The translations under genes and the position numbers were made by a program. A DNA stretch of 41,686 nt from a virus. The notes under the pieces were generated by a model. The model made no database searches. It saw nothing but the letters and a program-made list of their open reading frames with translations, and had not been told where the DNA came from. The stretch is taken from positions 1-41,686 of the IMG/VR virus record IMGVR_UViG_3300025880_000030. One strand, 5' to 3'. Shown here in pieces: positions 33,963 to 41,686 of the stretch (the first letter of the stretch is position 1; each line of letters starts with the position of its first letter).

Positions 33963-35132
33963 CTACCCATTAACTACTTTAAAGTAATAATTTTCATCCA
34001 TCACTATAGTTTGACCCGCTATCTCAGTTTGAATCAATATACAATAATATCTTTCAGGTTCCAAACCATTCATGTAAACAGTAAAGAAACTTCCAGTTGA
34101 ATCACAACTAATATTTGTAAATTCTTTATCAAAATCTACAACAAATTCATTAGTATCTAAATCCTTAATAGCATATAAAGATTGTGAAGGTAAAGCATAA
34201 TTTGTTGTATAAACAGAAGCGGTTTGAAAACTACGAATTGGAAATTCGGGACGTACACTTAATCTAAAATTATTTATACTTTCACTATAAAATATACCTT
34301 GGTTATTATCTAATGCTACAAATAAATCAGGGGTATTAATGACATCTAAGGATCCTGTTTCATATACAGAATCATCCCACTTTATTTCTAATTGTGGTGG
34401 GTAGATTGTATTTGTATCTACTGAATAATAGCTTAATTGTGGAGATACTGCACTTGAGGTAATAAATTCTTTATCGGTTTCCCATTTTACTATAAACCCT
34501 TCGTTTGCTATTTCTATTTTACCAGCATTTAAACCCATAGATGAGGAATACCATACTCTTAATGCATCTGTTACATTAACATTTAAGTCTTTGTTACTTC
34601 TTAAATTAAAAGATTGTGTAAATTCTAAAGGACCAATTCCTTCATACCCACCTGATCCTGTGTACCATGTCCCACCTCCAGCATTGTTACTTCCAGAAAA
34701 GGAAGCTGTAATAAGTGGATTCCAACCTCCTGTTGACCATTTATTTGAACCTGAATAATCAGAGTATACCCAGCTTACACCTGTGGTATTTGTAGGTTTA
34801 TCTAAATATTGGCCTGATCCATTATTCCATGATCCTGATATAGGATAAACTTCTATATTTGATTTTAAAATAACATTAGTTGCTTTTGATACATTTAATT
34901 TTAAGCTCCCTGAAAAATTATTCCAAGATCCTGTTACTTTTGCTATATTATTAATTACATCGTTTATCTGTGATTGATCAAATTTAACTAGAGATCTTGC
35001 TACTTGAGCTACAGGGTTTATATCTGTTACTTTATTGTTTACATCTAATATAGGATCTAACCCAGTATTCATTGCCGGGTAAGCACTATATATTGAAGCG
35101 TCTTGGGAGGGAAATAATTTATATACTGCCAT
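33963..35132 (-). CDS. Virion protein of DNRLRE-like beta type (389 aa)
   Basis: It starts MAVYKLFPSQDASIYSAYPAMNTGLDPILDV and has repeated GSW-N-N and TGSWNNFSGSLKLNV, VYPISGSWNNGSGQYLD and NVNVTDALRVWYSS strands. The K-LFP-DASIYS-x-YP-x-MNTG start followed by V-RSLVKFD is a marine T4-like structural family with resemblance to the DNRLRE/disaggregatase-type beta domain. No enzyme residues can be claimed. It is located directly downstream of the gp6-like gene, so a baseplate role (gp7/gp8 neighbourhood) is inferred from gene order only. Confidence 0.65.
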   Translation of the reverse strand: MAVYKLFPSQDASIYSAYPAMNTGLDPILDVNNKVTDINPVAQVARSLVKFDQSQINDVINNIAKVTGSWNNFSGSLKLNVSKATNVILKSNIEVYPISGSWNNGSGQYLDKPTNTTGVSWVYSDYSGSNKWSTGGWNPLITASFSGSNNAGGGTWYTGSGGYEGIGPLEFTQSFNLRSNKDLNVNVTDALRVWYSSSMGLNAGKIEIANEGFIVKWETDKEFITSSAVSPQLSYYSVDTNTIYPPQLEIKWDDSVYETGSLDVINTPDLFVALDNNQGIFYSESINNFRLSVRPEFPIRSFQTASVYTTNYALPSQSLYAIKDLDTNEFVVDFDKEFTNISCDSTGSFFTVYMNGLEPERYYCILIQTEIAGQTIVMDENYYFKVVNG

Positions 35133-35134
35133 AA

Positions 35135-36976
35135 TTATAAGTTTACTACCCTTCCTTTTATATCAATGTTTGGGTATTTTAATTCAAATATACTTGGATC
35201 CAAAGAAGGGAATATTGTTCCATTTTGATTTGCACCATCCATATCGTAAGCCCATTCTGAATATCCTGATGTTACTCCTGCTATGTTTGTTATTTTTACT
35301 TTTTTAACGGTTTGTACTCCTTCTAAAGCATCTAATAATACAAAAAGATCGGGAACAATTATAGGTTGATTTAATTGCCATTTATCTATCATAAAGTAAT
35401 CTTTTAGTACTGTTATGCACCTTTCAATTACTTCATTACTATTAAAATTAGGGTAAGTTATTACTTCAAATTGAATTCCAAAGTTAATAATAAAAGCATC
35501 CTTAATACTAATAGTATCACCAATCATTCTATATTGGTTAATATATGTACGTAAGTTTTGTTTTAATGCGTTTGATGCTGTTGTTAATTTATCATTTAAA
35601 TTATTAGTTAAAATATATAAATCTAATGTTGTATTGGCGTCTTCAGCGTTTGGTTTTTGTGTTAATGCCTTAGATATAACACCATATTTAGGAGGCATAC
35701 TTAAAGCTCTTACTAAATAATCATCAGCTGTTACATTTCTCATTTGTGTAGAAAACTGTGATATTGAATTTTGTCTAATTTCTTCAATTGTATCTCCATC
35801 TTGACCACCACTTGCTGCTATAATGTTGTTTGCTGCTGTAGAGTCAAATATATAATTAGCTAATGTTGGTTCTAAACCACCCTTATTAAAGGTAATGTTT
35901 GAAGTGTTTAAATCTGTAACTGTGTTTGATAGTACATTTGAACTAACTCCTCCACCTGTATAATATCTAACTGTTAGATTAGTATTAGTAGGGGCAACAC
36001 CATAAGTATTTGTAAATATAAAATTAGTTGGACTAAATGCTGTGGTTAGTTTATCTTGTTGAAAAGGTAAACCTAAACCTACATTCATAGAATTTGGTAT
36101 TACATCTTCTGTTGTATCTTCAGGGTTACCAGCACCAAATTGTAACTGTAATTGGCTTGGAGTTATAAATCGAGTAGCAAATCTATTTTGTACGTTTTTA
36201 GTCTGTAATAGAAAGGGTGCATCTGTATCCTGATAGGTATTAGGGCTATTTATATTAGTATTTCTTAAACTATCATATACTAAATCTTGAGCTAAATAAT
36301 CTACTTCATACCATCTATTTCCATCTGAATCTGTAACATCTAATATTCCTGCTATGTTAGGAGCGTTTAGATTTATTGTAGAAAATTCTTGAGGGGGACC
36401 AAAAGTGTATGTTTCAGTATTTATAGTACCTGAGACTGCTTTTCTTGTTTTTCGTAGTAAATAATATACTGGAACACCCCCACTTGTTTGTGCTACTGTT
36501 ACTTCAGTAGGATCAGATGAACTAGATACTTCAAAATTAACTGGGTTTTCTATAGTAAAGTTTACAGGATTTCCAGATCTTGTTGATATTTTAGTATTTG
36601 CTGCAATAGTTAAAGCATATGAATAATCAGGTTGAGAAATATTATCTATTGTTATAGCAGGCAATTGTTGAAAAAATTCAATTGTAGTTTCAGATAAACC
36701 TGTTGCTTTTGGTTTATAACCGTACATATAAGCTAAATCATATAAACTATCATTTTGTCTAGCATATTGTATAAAATTTTCTTGAATTTGGTTATCAAGA
36801 TAAAAAGATAAAACATCACTAACATATGCTGCTTGTTCTATAAACATCATTCCAGGTGATGTTGCAGAAAAATCAGTATAAGTTGATGGGAAATATGTTT
36901 GAGAATAGTTTATTAACTGGTTCCTAAATTCCGGGAATTCTTTATTTATATAATTTATATTTCTTCTTATTGCCAT
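35135..36976 (-). CDS. Baseplate wedge protein, gp6/J-like
   Basis: The 613-residue protein begins MAIRRNINYINKEFPEFRNQLINYSQTYFPSTYTDFSATSPGMMFIEQAAYVSDVLSFYLDNQIQENF. This is the conserved N-terminal helix-rich block of T4 gp6 and related baseplate-J proteins. Later segments (DGDTIEEIRQNSISQFSTQMRNVTADDYLVRALSMP, and TTASNALKQNLRTYINQYRMIGD then V.DLF.LLDALEGVQTVKKVKI) match the middle and C-terminal baseplate-J features. gp6 forms the ring that dimerises and holds the wedges together. The ATG overlaps the gp25-like stop codon as TAATG, so the two are probably translationally coupled, as in T4 where gp25, gp6 and gp53 assemble in one wedge. Length is close to that of T4 gp6 (660). Confidence 0.88.
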   Translation of the reverse strand: MAIRRNINYINKEFPEFRNQLINYSQTYFPSTYTDFSATSPGMMFIEQAAYVSDVLSFYLDNQIQENFIQYARQNDSLYDLAYMYGYKPKATGLSETTIEFFQQLPAITIDNISQPDYSYALTIAANTKISTRSGNPVNFTIENPVNFEVSSSSDPTEVTVAQTSGGVPVYYLLRKTRKAVSGTINTETYTFGPPQEFSTINLNAPNIAGILDVTDSDGNRWYEVDYLAQDLVYDSLRNTNINSPNTYQDTDAPFLLQTKNVQNRFATRFITPSQLQLQFGAGNPEDTTEDVIPNSMNVGLGLPFQQDKLTTAFSPTNFIFTNTYGVAPTNTNLTVRYYTGGGVSSNVLSNTVTDLNTSNITFNKGGLEPTLANYIFDSTAANNIIAASGGQDGDTIEEIRQNSISQFSTQMRNVTADDYLVRALSMPPKYGVISKALTQKPNAEDANTTLDLYILTNNLNDKLTTASNALKQNLRTYINQYRMIGDTISIKDAFIINFGIQFEVITYPNFNSNEVIERCITVLKDYFMIDKWQLNQPIIVPDLFVLLDALEGVQTVKKVKITNIAGVTSGYSEWAYDMDGANQNGTIFPSLDPSIFELKYPNIDIKGRVVNL

Positions 36977-37383
36977 TATGTAAAATTTAATACGAGTTCA
37001 CCTTCAATAGATGTATTAACTACTTCATAGTATATTTGCACTGTTACTTCATTGTTATCAGCATTTGATAAAACATCTAATTTTTTAACATTAACATTTG
37101 GAAATTGGGATGCTATTTTTTGAGATACATCTTCCTTTAAAAAATCTAAATTATCTTCAGATATAGCTGAAAATATAAATCTTCTTAAACCCCCACCAAA
37201 TGTTGGGTTGCCTGGTCTTTCTCCTGGATTGGTTAAAAAATAGTTTATTAAGTTACTTTTAATAGATTCAGCAGTAGTATAATTTGGAGTAAAAACCCCA
37301 CCTTCATTAAAAGGTATATTAACACCTATACCTACACTAGGTAAAGTGTCGTTCGGGAATTGTTGTGTTGCTCCAAATGCCAT
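36976..37383 (-). CDS. Baseplate wedge protein, gp25-like
   Basis: The 135-residue protein contains NPGERPGNPTFGGGLRRFIFSAISEDN (residues 52-78). Its N-P-G-E-R-x-x-x-P-x-F-G-x-G-L-R-R core defines the gp25/GPW lysozyme-like baseplate family. This family sits at the sheath-baseplate interface and starts sheath assembly. The C-terminal strand (VTVQIYYEVVNTSIEGELVLNF) fits the family fold. The gene runs straight into the gp6-like gene with a one-base overlap and is one base from the gene upstream, confirming a wedge operon. It is not expected to be an active lysozyme; the family is structural. Confidence 0.9.
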   Translation of the reverse strand: MAFGATQQFPNDTLPSVGIGVNIPFNEGGVFTPNYTTAESIKSNLINYFLTNPGERPGNPTFGGGLRRFIFSAISEDNLDFLKEDVSQKIASQFPNVNVKKLDVLSNADNNEVTVQIYYEVVNTSIEGELVLNFT

Positions 37384-37384
37384 A

Positions 37385-37780
37385 TTATACTTTTCCTTTC
37401 ATTATATTAGTAATCATATCCATAGATACTTCACCTTGAGGTAATTGACCATTTGGAGATGTCGTATCCATACTACCCATTTGTAGTGGCATACTGTTGG
37501 TTGTTGCCTTTATATTACCATTAGCATCAGGCATCATAGATCCTAATACACTTTGTATATTTTCTCTCATAGCCATTCTACTATCTCCAGACATTGGGGT
37601 TTGGGCAACTGGATTCATTGGTCCAGGTGTTCCTATATCTGTTGAAGGTTTTGAAATTACTTTTTCAACAACTGTTTGTCTAGGAGCACGTACTGCTTCC
37701 ATTAGAATATCTTTCATTTCTTCTTGGATTGCTTCCCTTACGGCTTCTTTTACGATTGTTTTTAATTGATTTAGTTTCAT
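37385..37780 (-). CDS. Small helical virion-associated protein (131 aa)
   Basis: The N-terminus (MKLNQLKTIVKEAVREAIQEEMKDILMEAV) is an amphipathic charged helix, typical of small proteins in T4-like marine phage tail operons. The rest is Met/Pro/Gly/Asn-rich and probably disordered (PGPMNPVAQTPMSGDSRM, MPDANGNIKATTNSMPLQMGSMD). It is unusually rich in methionine (about 18 of 131). It lies between the hydrophobic 508-residue protein and the gp25-like gene. The function is unknown; a small assembly or interface role is possible. The ATG is 4 bases after a leader motif. Confidence 0.6.
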   Translation of the reverse strand: MKLNQLKTIVKEAVREAIQEEMKDILMEAVRAPRQTVVEKVISKPSTDIGTPGPMNPVAQTPMSGDSRMAMRENIQSVLGSMMPDANGNIKATTNSMPLQMGSMDTTSPNGQLPQGEVSMDMITNIMKGKV

Positions 37781-37784
37781 ATGT

Positions 37785-37795
37785 TTATAAATATT
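37785..37795 (-). promoter_or_regulatory. Leader motif AATATTTATAA
   Basis: Exact copy, the closest to a start codon (4 bases before the ATG of the 131-residue protein). At this distance a 5' UTR role is easier to imagine than a promoter. Confidence 0.4.
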
Positions 37796-37798
37796 AGA

Positions 37799-39325
37799 TT
37801 AAAATGCTTTTAAATTATTTTGTTCAATGTAAAATACTAATTCGTCAATTAATATTTGGTCTGTAGCGCTAAATGAAGGATCTCCTTTTAATATTATAAT
37901 ACCTTGAGAATTCTTTGCTACTGCTTGTCTTTGGTAATATTCATCTACGTTAGATTTTTCTACTACCTCTACAGACATAGTAAACCCATTTACATTAGCT
38001 ACTAAAGGACTTCCTTGATCCTCATCTTGTTTTTGTAATGCTAATAAACCTGCATCAATTTCTACCATTGATATTTCATCAGATTTTTCCACACATCCCT
38101 CTATTAACTCATCAATAACTTTTAAATATCTTAAGATTATTACTAAAGCTATAATTAAAAAAACTAAAGATATTAATAATGCTTTTTTAATGTCATCACT
38201 TATGTCTATAAATTTTTCTAATGCTTCTTTTATATCTTCAAAGGCTGCTACTAAAGAATATGGAACACCAACTCCAGGTGGAACTGATAAGGGAAGTGCT
38301 ATACTACTAATAACTCCCTTAAATTGTTTTAGTTGAAGTGATAAATAAAGAAATAAACCCGCTATTGCGGTGTTTGTTATAATTATTTTATACATATTAT
38401 TTATCTGTTTTACTACAGAATTTCTTTTTTTAATAATCCCTCTTAATACCTCATTATTAGGACATTTTGCTTCAGCTTGGTTTGCTTGTTCTTCTTTAGC
38501 TATACCAAATAATATAAAAAGTTCAAAAGCTAATGGTAATAATTTAGTCATTACTACATTAGCAAATGATAATATTTTAAGTCTAAGAACTACTAGGGTA
38601 GCATTGACAATACCTACTAAAAATTGGGCAGCTACACCCGCTAACCTTAATGCTTCCTTAACAGCTTGTTTTTTTGCTTCTTTGGCCGCTTCTTTTATAT
38701 TTAATAATGCTTTTATAGGTAATTCTTGTGGTACTTCACCATTACCATCTATTAAAACTTGTTTATCAGGAGCATATTTACCCTCATCATCAATATATAA
38801 ATTAAAAGGTTCTAACCCTAAAATTTTATCATCTAATCCTGGTATTACTGGTACACCAAACTGTAATTTAAATCTACCTTCATTATCTGTTTTAGTAAAT
38901 GGTTCTTTAGAATCATCCTCTGTCCATTTTAGATAATTTTGGGTTACTTCTATTTTAGGAACAATACCTAATTTATTAGGTTTACCATCAGGATCAGGGA
39001 TTTTAACTTTCCTTGATTTTTGTTCAGACTTTACAGGGTATAAAACAAATTTAGGTTCTACCTTAAAACCTACTATAGGTTCATTTTTCTTTTTATCATA
39101 TATTCTACCTTCAGTAGTATAAACCTTTATTACAGGTAGATATTTTCTAAATTTTTCTGGGTCATTTATGATTGCTTTAACTTCAGAAATAGGTAGAGAA
39201 TTATAGGTAGCAATTAATGCTTGACCCTGTGGGGATTGCATAAATACCGTTGCTAATTGTATTAAAGCATCCTTACCTTGTTTTTTTGCCTCTTCTTTAG
39301 CTGCTGCCTTTTCTTCTTCTGTCAT
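37799..39325 (-). CDS. Four-helix hydrophobic protein with carboxypeptidase-regulatory-like domain (508 aa)
   Basis: Residues 66-156 contain a beta-sandwich resembling the CarboxypepD_reg family: TTEGRIYDKKKNEPIVGFKV, then FTKTDNEGRFKLQF, with the G-x-V/I-x-D..x-P-x-x-G-x-x-V and T-D-x-x-G-x-F-x-L elements. An Ala/Lys-rich helix (about 205-228) precedes four hydrophobic segments near 228-248, 255-275, 313-333 and 382-400. The C-terminus (about 420-508) is charged. In the window it sits between the OB-type hub protein and the gp25-like wedge protein, hence probably in the baseplate or tail-tube initiator region. Hydrophobic helices in tail proteins may be held inside the particle and enter the host membrane on infection; this is inference. 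No named family is certain. Confidence 0.55.
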   Translation of the reverse strand: MTEEEKAAAKEEAKKQGKDALIQLATVFMQSPQGQALIATYNSLPISEVKAIINDPEKFRKYLPVIKVYTTEGRIYDKKKNEPIVGFKVEPKFVLYPVKSEQKSRKVKIPDPDGKPNKLGIVPKIEVTQNYLKWTEDDSKEPFTKTDNEGRFKLQFGVPVIPGLDDKILGLEPFNLYIDDEGKYAPDKQVLIDGNGEVPQELPIKALLNIKEAAKEAKKQAVKEALRLAGVAAQFLVGIVNATLVVLRLKILSFANVVMTKLLPLAFELFILFGIAKEEQANQAEAKCPNNEVLRGIIKKRNSVVKQINNMYKIIITNTAIAGLFLYLSLQLKQFKGVISSIALPLSVPPGVGVPYSLVAAFEDIKEALEKFIDISDDIKKALLISLVFLIIALVIILRYLKVIDELIEGCVEKSDEISMVEIDAGLLALQKQDEDQGSPLVANVNGFTMSVEVVEKSNVDEYYQRQAVAKNSQGIIILKGDPSFSATDQILIDELVFYIEQNNLKAF

Positions 39326-39326
39326 T

Positions 39327-40631
39327 TTAAATAGTTTTTACTTTGTCAGATAGAAAAGGAAATTTTGAAGAATCTTCTACATTTATTTCTTTTATCATGT
39401 CTATAATTAAGGTTGCAGTAGAGGCTGCTGCTGGTATCATTGATTCTTTAGATAGAGCTTCAACTAAAAGCTCCATAGCATCTAATAGAACTGCATAAGA
39501 ATTTGAAAACTCAGTTCCTCTTACTACAGGTTGTTCAGATGATAAACCACCTAATGATACAATTCCTTTGTCTGATTGTAAGGTTAAATTACCTTCTAAG
39601 GATTTCATACCAATATCTTCTCGGGCTTCAGCTAATATAGATTTTTGGGATGACATCATTATACAATCCAAAGTAGAGTTGAATAACAATCTCCCAGAAT
39701 TTAATACTACTTGAGGTGCATTATAGGATTTTGGAGATTGAAATTTTTTCTTAGATAAATTTGAAAATGGAACTACAGATCCTTCTCCTACCCCTTGAAT
39801 TGAAGAAGCTACTTCAATTGGAATTTTTTGTGTGGAGGTTAAATATATAGATGTTGGGTCTGTATTTATGTCTTCAACTATAGGTTCAAACCCTTTTGAA
39901 CTACCTGAAGAGGGTTGTCCATTTTTTAATATTGTAATAGGATCTCCATTTTCCCCTGTTTTAGACCAAGTATTTTGTAAGCCTCCTGTTTTTGATGTAT
40001 TACCTAATCTAATACTATTACCAAATCTACCTTCAAGTATATTATCTCCCGCATAAGGTAAAACCGGATGAATATTTCCTTTTTCACTAAATGTACCCCC
40101 ACTATTGCCATTTAAAGGTATAGTTGTGGGTTGAGTAGAAGGTTTTTTAGTACTACCTGCTAGAATTTCATCATTTGATTTATTCATAGAGGGTGATGAA
40201 TTCGTATTTGTAAAATAAGAGTCAGGATAAGCATTAATATGTTGATTACCCCAAATAGCAACAGTACTTATATAATAAAAATTTTTAGTATTTGTTATTT
40301 GTGTTTGACTAGTTGAAGGTCCTCTAAATATTAATACTAATTCATTTACTAAGGGATAACTTTTTAATTGTCCCGTAATAGGTTTAGCAAAAGTTGATTT
40401 TTCTTCATTTTTTGAACTAGGAGCTACTGATATATCTAGTTGTTGAAATTTAATAGAACCAATACCAGCCCACCCTCCTGAATTACTAAATATTTCAGAA
40501 TTACTATTAAGGGAAATATCAATTACCCTAGCAATAAAAAACATATTAGTGTCATTTTCTAAATTGCTTATAGAAGAAGCAATTGTAGATGTTGCAGAGT
40601 TATTTAAATATGAAAGACCAGTTTTTAACAT
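39327..40631 (-). CDS. Baseplate hub OB-fold protein, gp5-like
   Basis: The 434-residue protein has an OB-type beginning (FFIARVIDISLN, GWAGIGSIKFQQLDIS, KSYPLVNELVLIFRGPS) followed by FYYISTVAIWGNQHINAYP. A second block has LEGRFGNSIRLGNT, DPITILKNGQ, and EDINTDPTSIYLTSTQKIPI. That set is a recognisable hub signature in T4-like marine phages that keep the gp5 OB domain but often lack the T4 lysozyme domain. Consistently, no lysozyme catalytic motif is visible here. The late part (LNSGRLLFNSTLDCIMMSSQKSILAEAREDIGMKSLEGNLTLQSDKGIVSLGG) looks like a beta-helix spike. It probably forms the central hub and spike. Its ATG overlaps the upstream stop as TAATG. Confidence 0.75.
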   Translation of the reverse strand: MLKTGLSYLNNSATSTIASSISNLENDTNMFFIARVIDISLNSNSEIFSNSGGWAGIGSIKFQQLDISVAPSSKNEEKSTFAKPITGQLKSYPLVNELVLIFRGPSTSQTQITNTKNFYYISTVAIWGNQHINAYPDSYFTNTNSSPSMNKSNDEILAGSTKKPSTQPTTIPLNGNSGGTFSEKGNIHPVLPYAGDNILEGRFGNSIRLGNTSKTGGLQNTWSKTGENGDPITILKNGQPSSGSSKGFEPIVEDINTDPTSIYLTSTQKIPIEVASSIQGVGEGSVVPFSNLSKKKFQSPKSYNAPQVVLNSGRLLFNSTLDCIMMSSQKSILAEAREDIGMKSLEGNLTLQSDKGIVSLGGLSSEQPVVRGTEFSNSYAVLLDAMELLVEALSKESMIPAAASTATLIIDMIKEINVEDSSKFPFLSDKVKTI

Positions 40632-40984
40632 TACTTATCTTTATTAGCTTCATAATTATCGTTTAATTTATCAAGTTCTGCCATTAATTGTTCCTTTTCA
40701 GCATCTGTAATACCAGTAGGATCATCGCTAATTGAATTATTTAAAACACGTTGTATGATTGTAGCCATTTTTATTAGCTGTTCGTCATTTCGAACACCTA
40801 TTTCCATATATTCTTTGATAAGAGGAACAATTAAAGTAGCATCACCTATATCATTTATAAGTGGTTTTAATTCCGAAATAAGTCCTCCAATTTGTTGTTG
40901 TTTAGTTTTTTGGTTATCATATATCTCATTTAATATGTCTGAGAATTTTTTATTACCAAATACCACACTGTCTAATGCGCCCAT
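40631..40984 (-). CDS. Small conserved helical protein preceding the hub gene (117 aa)
   Basis: It reads MGALDSVVFGNKKFSDILNEIYDNQKTKQQQIGGLISELKPLINDIGDATLIVPLIKEYMEIGVRNDEQLIKMATIIQRV. This is a family found beside hub genes of T4-like marine phages (GNK-F-S-LL-x-x-IY-x-NQK, then LIVPL-KEYMEI-VKNDE-L-KMATI-QR). It is mostly helical with an acidic tail. The overlap with the hub gene implies a linked function, perhaps chaperoning or regulation. No verified function is known to me. A leader motif lies 12 bases before its ATG. Confidence 0.65.
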   Translation of the reverse strand: MGALDSVVFGNKKFSDILNEIYDNQKTKQQQIGGLISELKPLINDIGDATLIVPLIKEYMEIGVRNDEQLIKMATIIQRVLNNSISDDPTGITDAEKEQLMAELDKLNDNYEANKDK

Positions 40985-40996
40985 AATGTTGTTTTG

Positions 40997-41006
40997 TTAT
41001 AAATAT
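40997..41006 (-). promoter_or_regulatory. Leader motif ATATTTATAA
   Basis: Exact copy on the coding strand, ending 12 bases before the 117-residue protein ATG and followed by CAAAACAACATT; there is no Shine-Dalgarno sequence. It is the first unit boundary after the sigma gene. Confidence 0.45.
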
Positions 41007-41021
41007 GGATATAGGAAGGAA

Positions 41022-41684
41022 TTAGAATTTAGCGTATCCGTTCTCTAAATAAAATATATATTGTTGTTTAAAGATACCATGGAGTTTATCTGCAATTTTG
41101 GTTATTTTAGGAGTTTTTACATCTATAATTTCACGAATGTATATGTAAAGTGCTTTTTTATTAAAAACCTCTATAGTTTCTCGTTTACGAAATAATTCTA
41201 AAATTGCATCTGCTATTTGGGCATCATTCTTTTTAGGAAATAACTCGAAGATATTTGATGTAACATGGTCTACAAATATGTCAATGTATTTATCTAAGTC
41301 AGTTTTAACTTCTTCATCTCCCATTTTATATGTGTGAGTCGAATGCTCTCCAGTTAATACATCAACAGGTACTTTTTTAATTTTTTTATTATAATTTTTG
41401 GTATTGTATAGGATTAACCAACGTTTTACAATTGTTCCAAAATACGAGTATGCTTTGGCCCCTCTTGTTGGGTCAAATAAATGGATTTTAGATAATAAGA
41501 AAACAATTATCTCATGTTGAAGATGTTCTAAATTTTCTACTTCGGTATGGTAAAATTTAAATGTGTGGATAATGTTTTGAGTAAGTTTAAAGAAAGCATA
41601 ATGAATTTCTTTATCGTAAATTTTACTTCTTATTTCAGAACATTCAGTATTATTATATAATACAATAGCATCTTCTGTATCTTG
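41022..41684 (-). CDS. Late-transcription sigma factor, gp55-like (start beyond window)
   Basis: The frame is open from the window edge to a stop at 41022, giving at least 220 visible residues. A shorter reading from an internal ATG at 41324 would lose the sigma core, so I reject it as the start. The core reads LEHLQHEIIVFLLSKIHLFDPTRGAKAYSYFGTIVKRWLILYNTKNYNKKIKKV (visible residues 52-105). This matches sigma-region-2 of T4-like gp55, including the F-DP-x-[RK]-G-x-A-[FY]-[ST]-YF..I.K pattern. The tail (FNKKALYIYIREIIDVKTPKITKIADKLHGIF) resembles the helical C-terminus of marine phage gp55 proteins. gp55 directs host RNA polymerase to late promoters. It is placed at the head of the late virion genes it would switch on. 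Confidence 0.75.
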   Translation of the reverse strand, partial: QDTEDAIVLYNNTECSEIRSKIYDKEIHYAFFKLTQNIIHTFKFYHTEVENLEHLQHEIIVFLLSKIHLFDPTRGAKAYSYFGTIVKRWLILYNTKNYNKKIKKVPVDVLTGEHSTHTYKMGDEEVKTDLDKYIDIFVDHVTSNIFELFPKKNDAQIADAILELFRKRETIEVFNKKALYIYIREIIDVKTPKITKIADKLHGIFKQQYIFYLENGYAKF

Positions 41685-41686
41685 AG

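Noticed and set aside
36943-36950. T4-late-type TATAAATA in the minus direction
   Set aside because: It is inside the first codons of the gp6-like gene, not upstream of a start, and an AT-rich genome produces such boxes by chance.
38370-38936. 188-residue plus-strand frame opposite the four-helix protein
   Set aside because: It lies entirely within a convincing minus-strand gene, has no leader context, and its hydrophobicity mirrors the opposite strand.
41022-41324. A separate 100-residue protein starting at the internal ATG 41324
   Set aside because: The frame continues without a stop to the window edge and the upstream part contains the sigma-region-2 core, so this is the C-terminal half of a longer protein.

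Overview
The window is one continuous block of a tailed-phage (myovirus-type) genome. Every convincing gene lies on the minus strand, so transcription runs from the right end (about 41.7 kb) to the left end. The DNA is AT-rich, genes are packed with 1-20 base gaps or TAATG/ATGA overlaps, and no tRNA, rRNA, IS element or CRISPR is visible. The T4-like affiliation rests on a late sigma factor (gp55-like), an OB-type baseplate hub protein, a gp25-like and a gp6-like baseplate wedge protein, and a primase zinc ribbon. The structural proteins are of the Ser/Gly/Thr-rich type common in marine viral sequence. Start codons almost never follow a Shine-Dalgarno sequence and instead have A-rich leaders. 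This is an indirect hint of a Bacteroidetes (flavobacterial) host, not proof of one.

Layout in transcription order: (1) 41684-37799 holds the late sigma factor (cut by the window edge), a small conserved protein, the hub/OB protein and a four-helix hydrophobic protein with a carboxypeptidase-regulatory-like domain. (2) 37780-33514 holds a small helical protein, gp25-like, gp6-like, a 389-aa virion protein and a coiled-coil protein. (3) 33502-20352 holds two giant virion proteins (1901 aa with a LamG-like domain; 1524 aa), a 221-aa protein and a pair of paralogous 350-aa proteins. (4) 20312-2796 is a fibre factory. It contains a 627-aa collagen-like protein, a 335-aa protein, a 700-aa repetitive fibre, two small paralogous proteins, a 2123-aa Asp-rich collagen-like fibre with an S74 chaperone, a small beta-propeller overlapping it, and a 1541-aa Lys-rich collagen-like fibre with an S74 chaperone. 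(5) 2732-1 holds a GH130/GH43-like propeller, a TPR-like protein, a small fibre-type protein, a SegE-type GIY-YIG nuclease and the start of a primase gene.

The genes read as a late virion-assembly region. The sigma factor would drive late transcription, the baseplate proteins form the tail end-plate, and the collagen-like and beta-rich fibres probably make host contact. The most notable observations are: two neighbouring Gly-X-Y fibres with opposite charge and almost no proline; a repeated globular insert domain; a shared N-terminal tag on three fibres; a recurrent leader motif (coding strand ATATTTATAA) just upstream of seven genes, with degenerate copies upstream of two more; and tandem and paralogous duplications at several scales.
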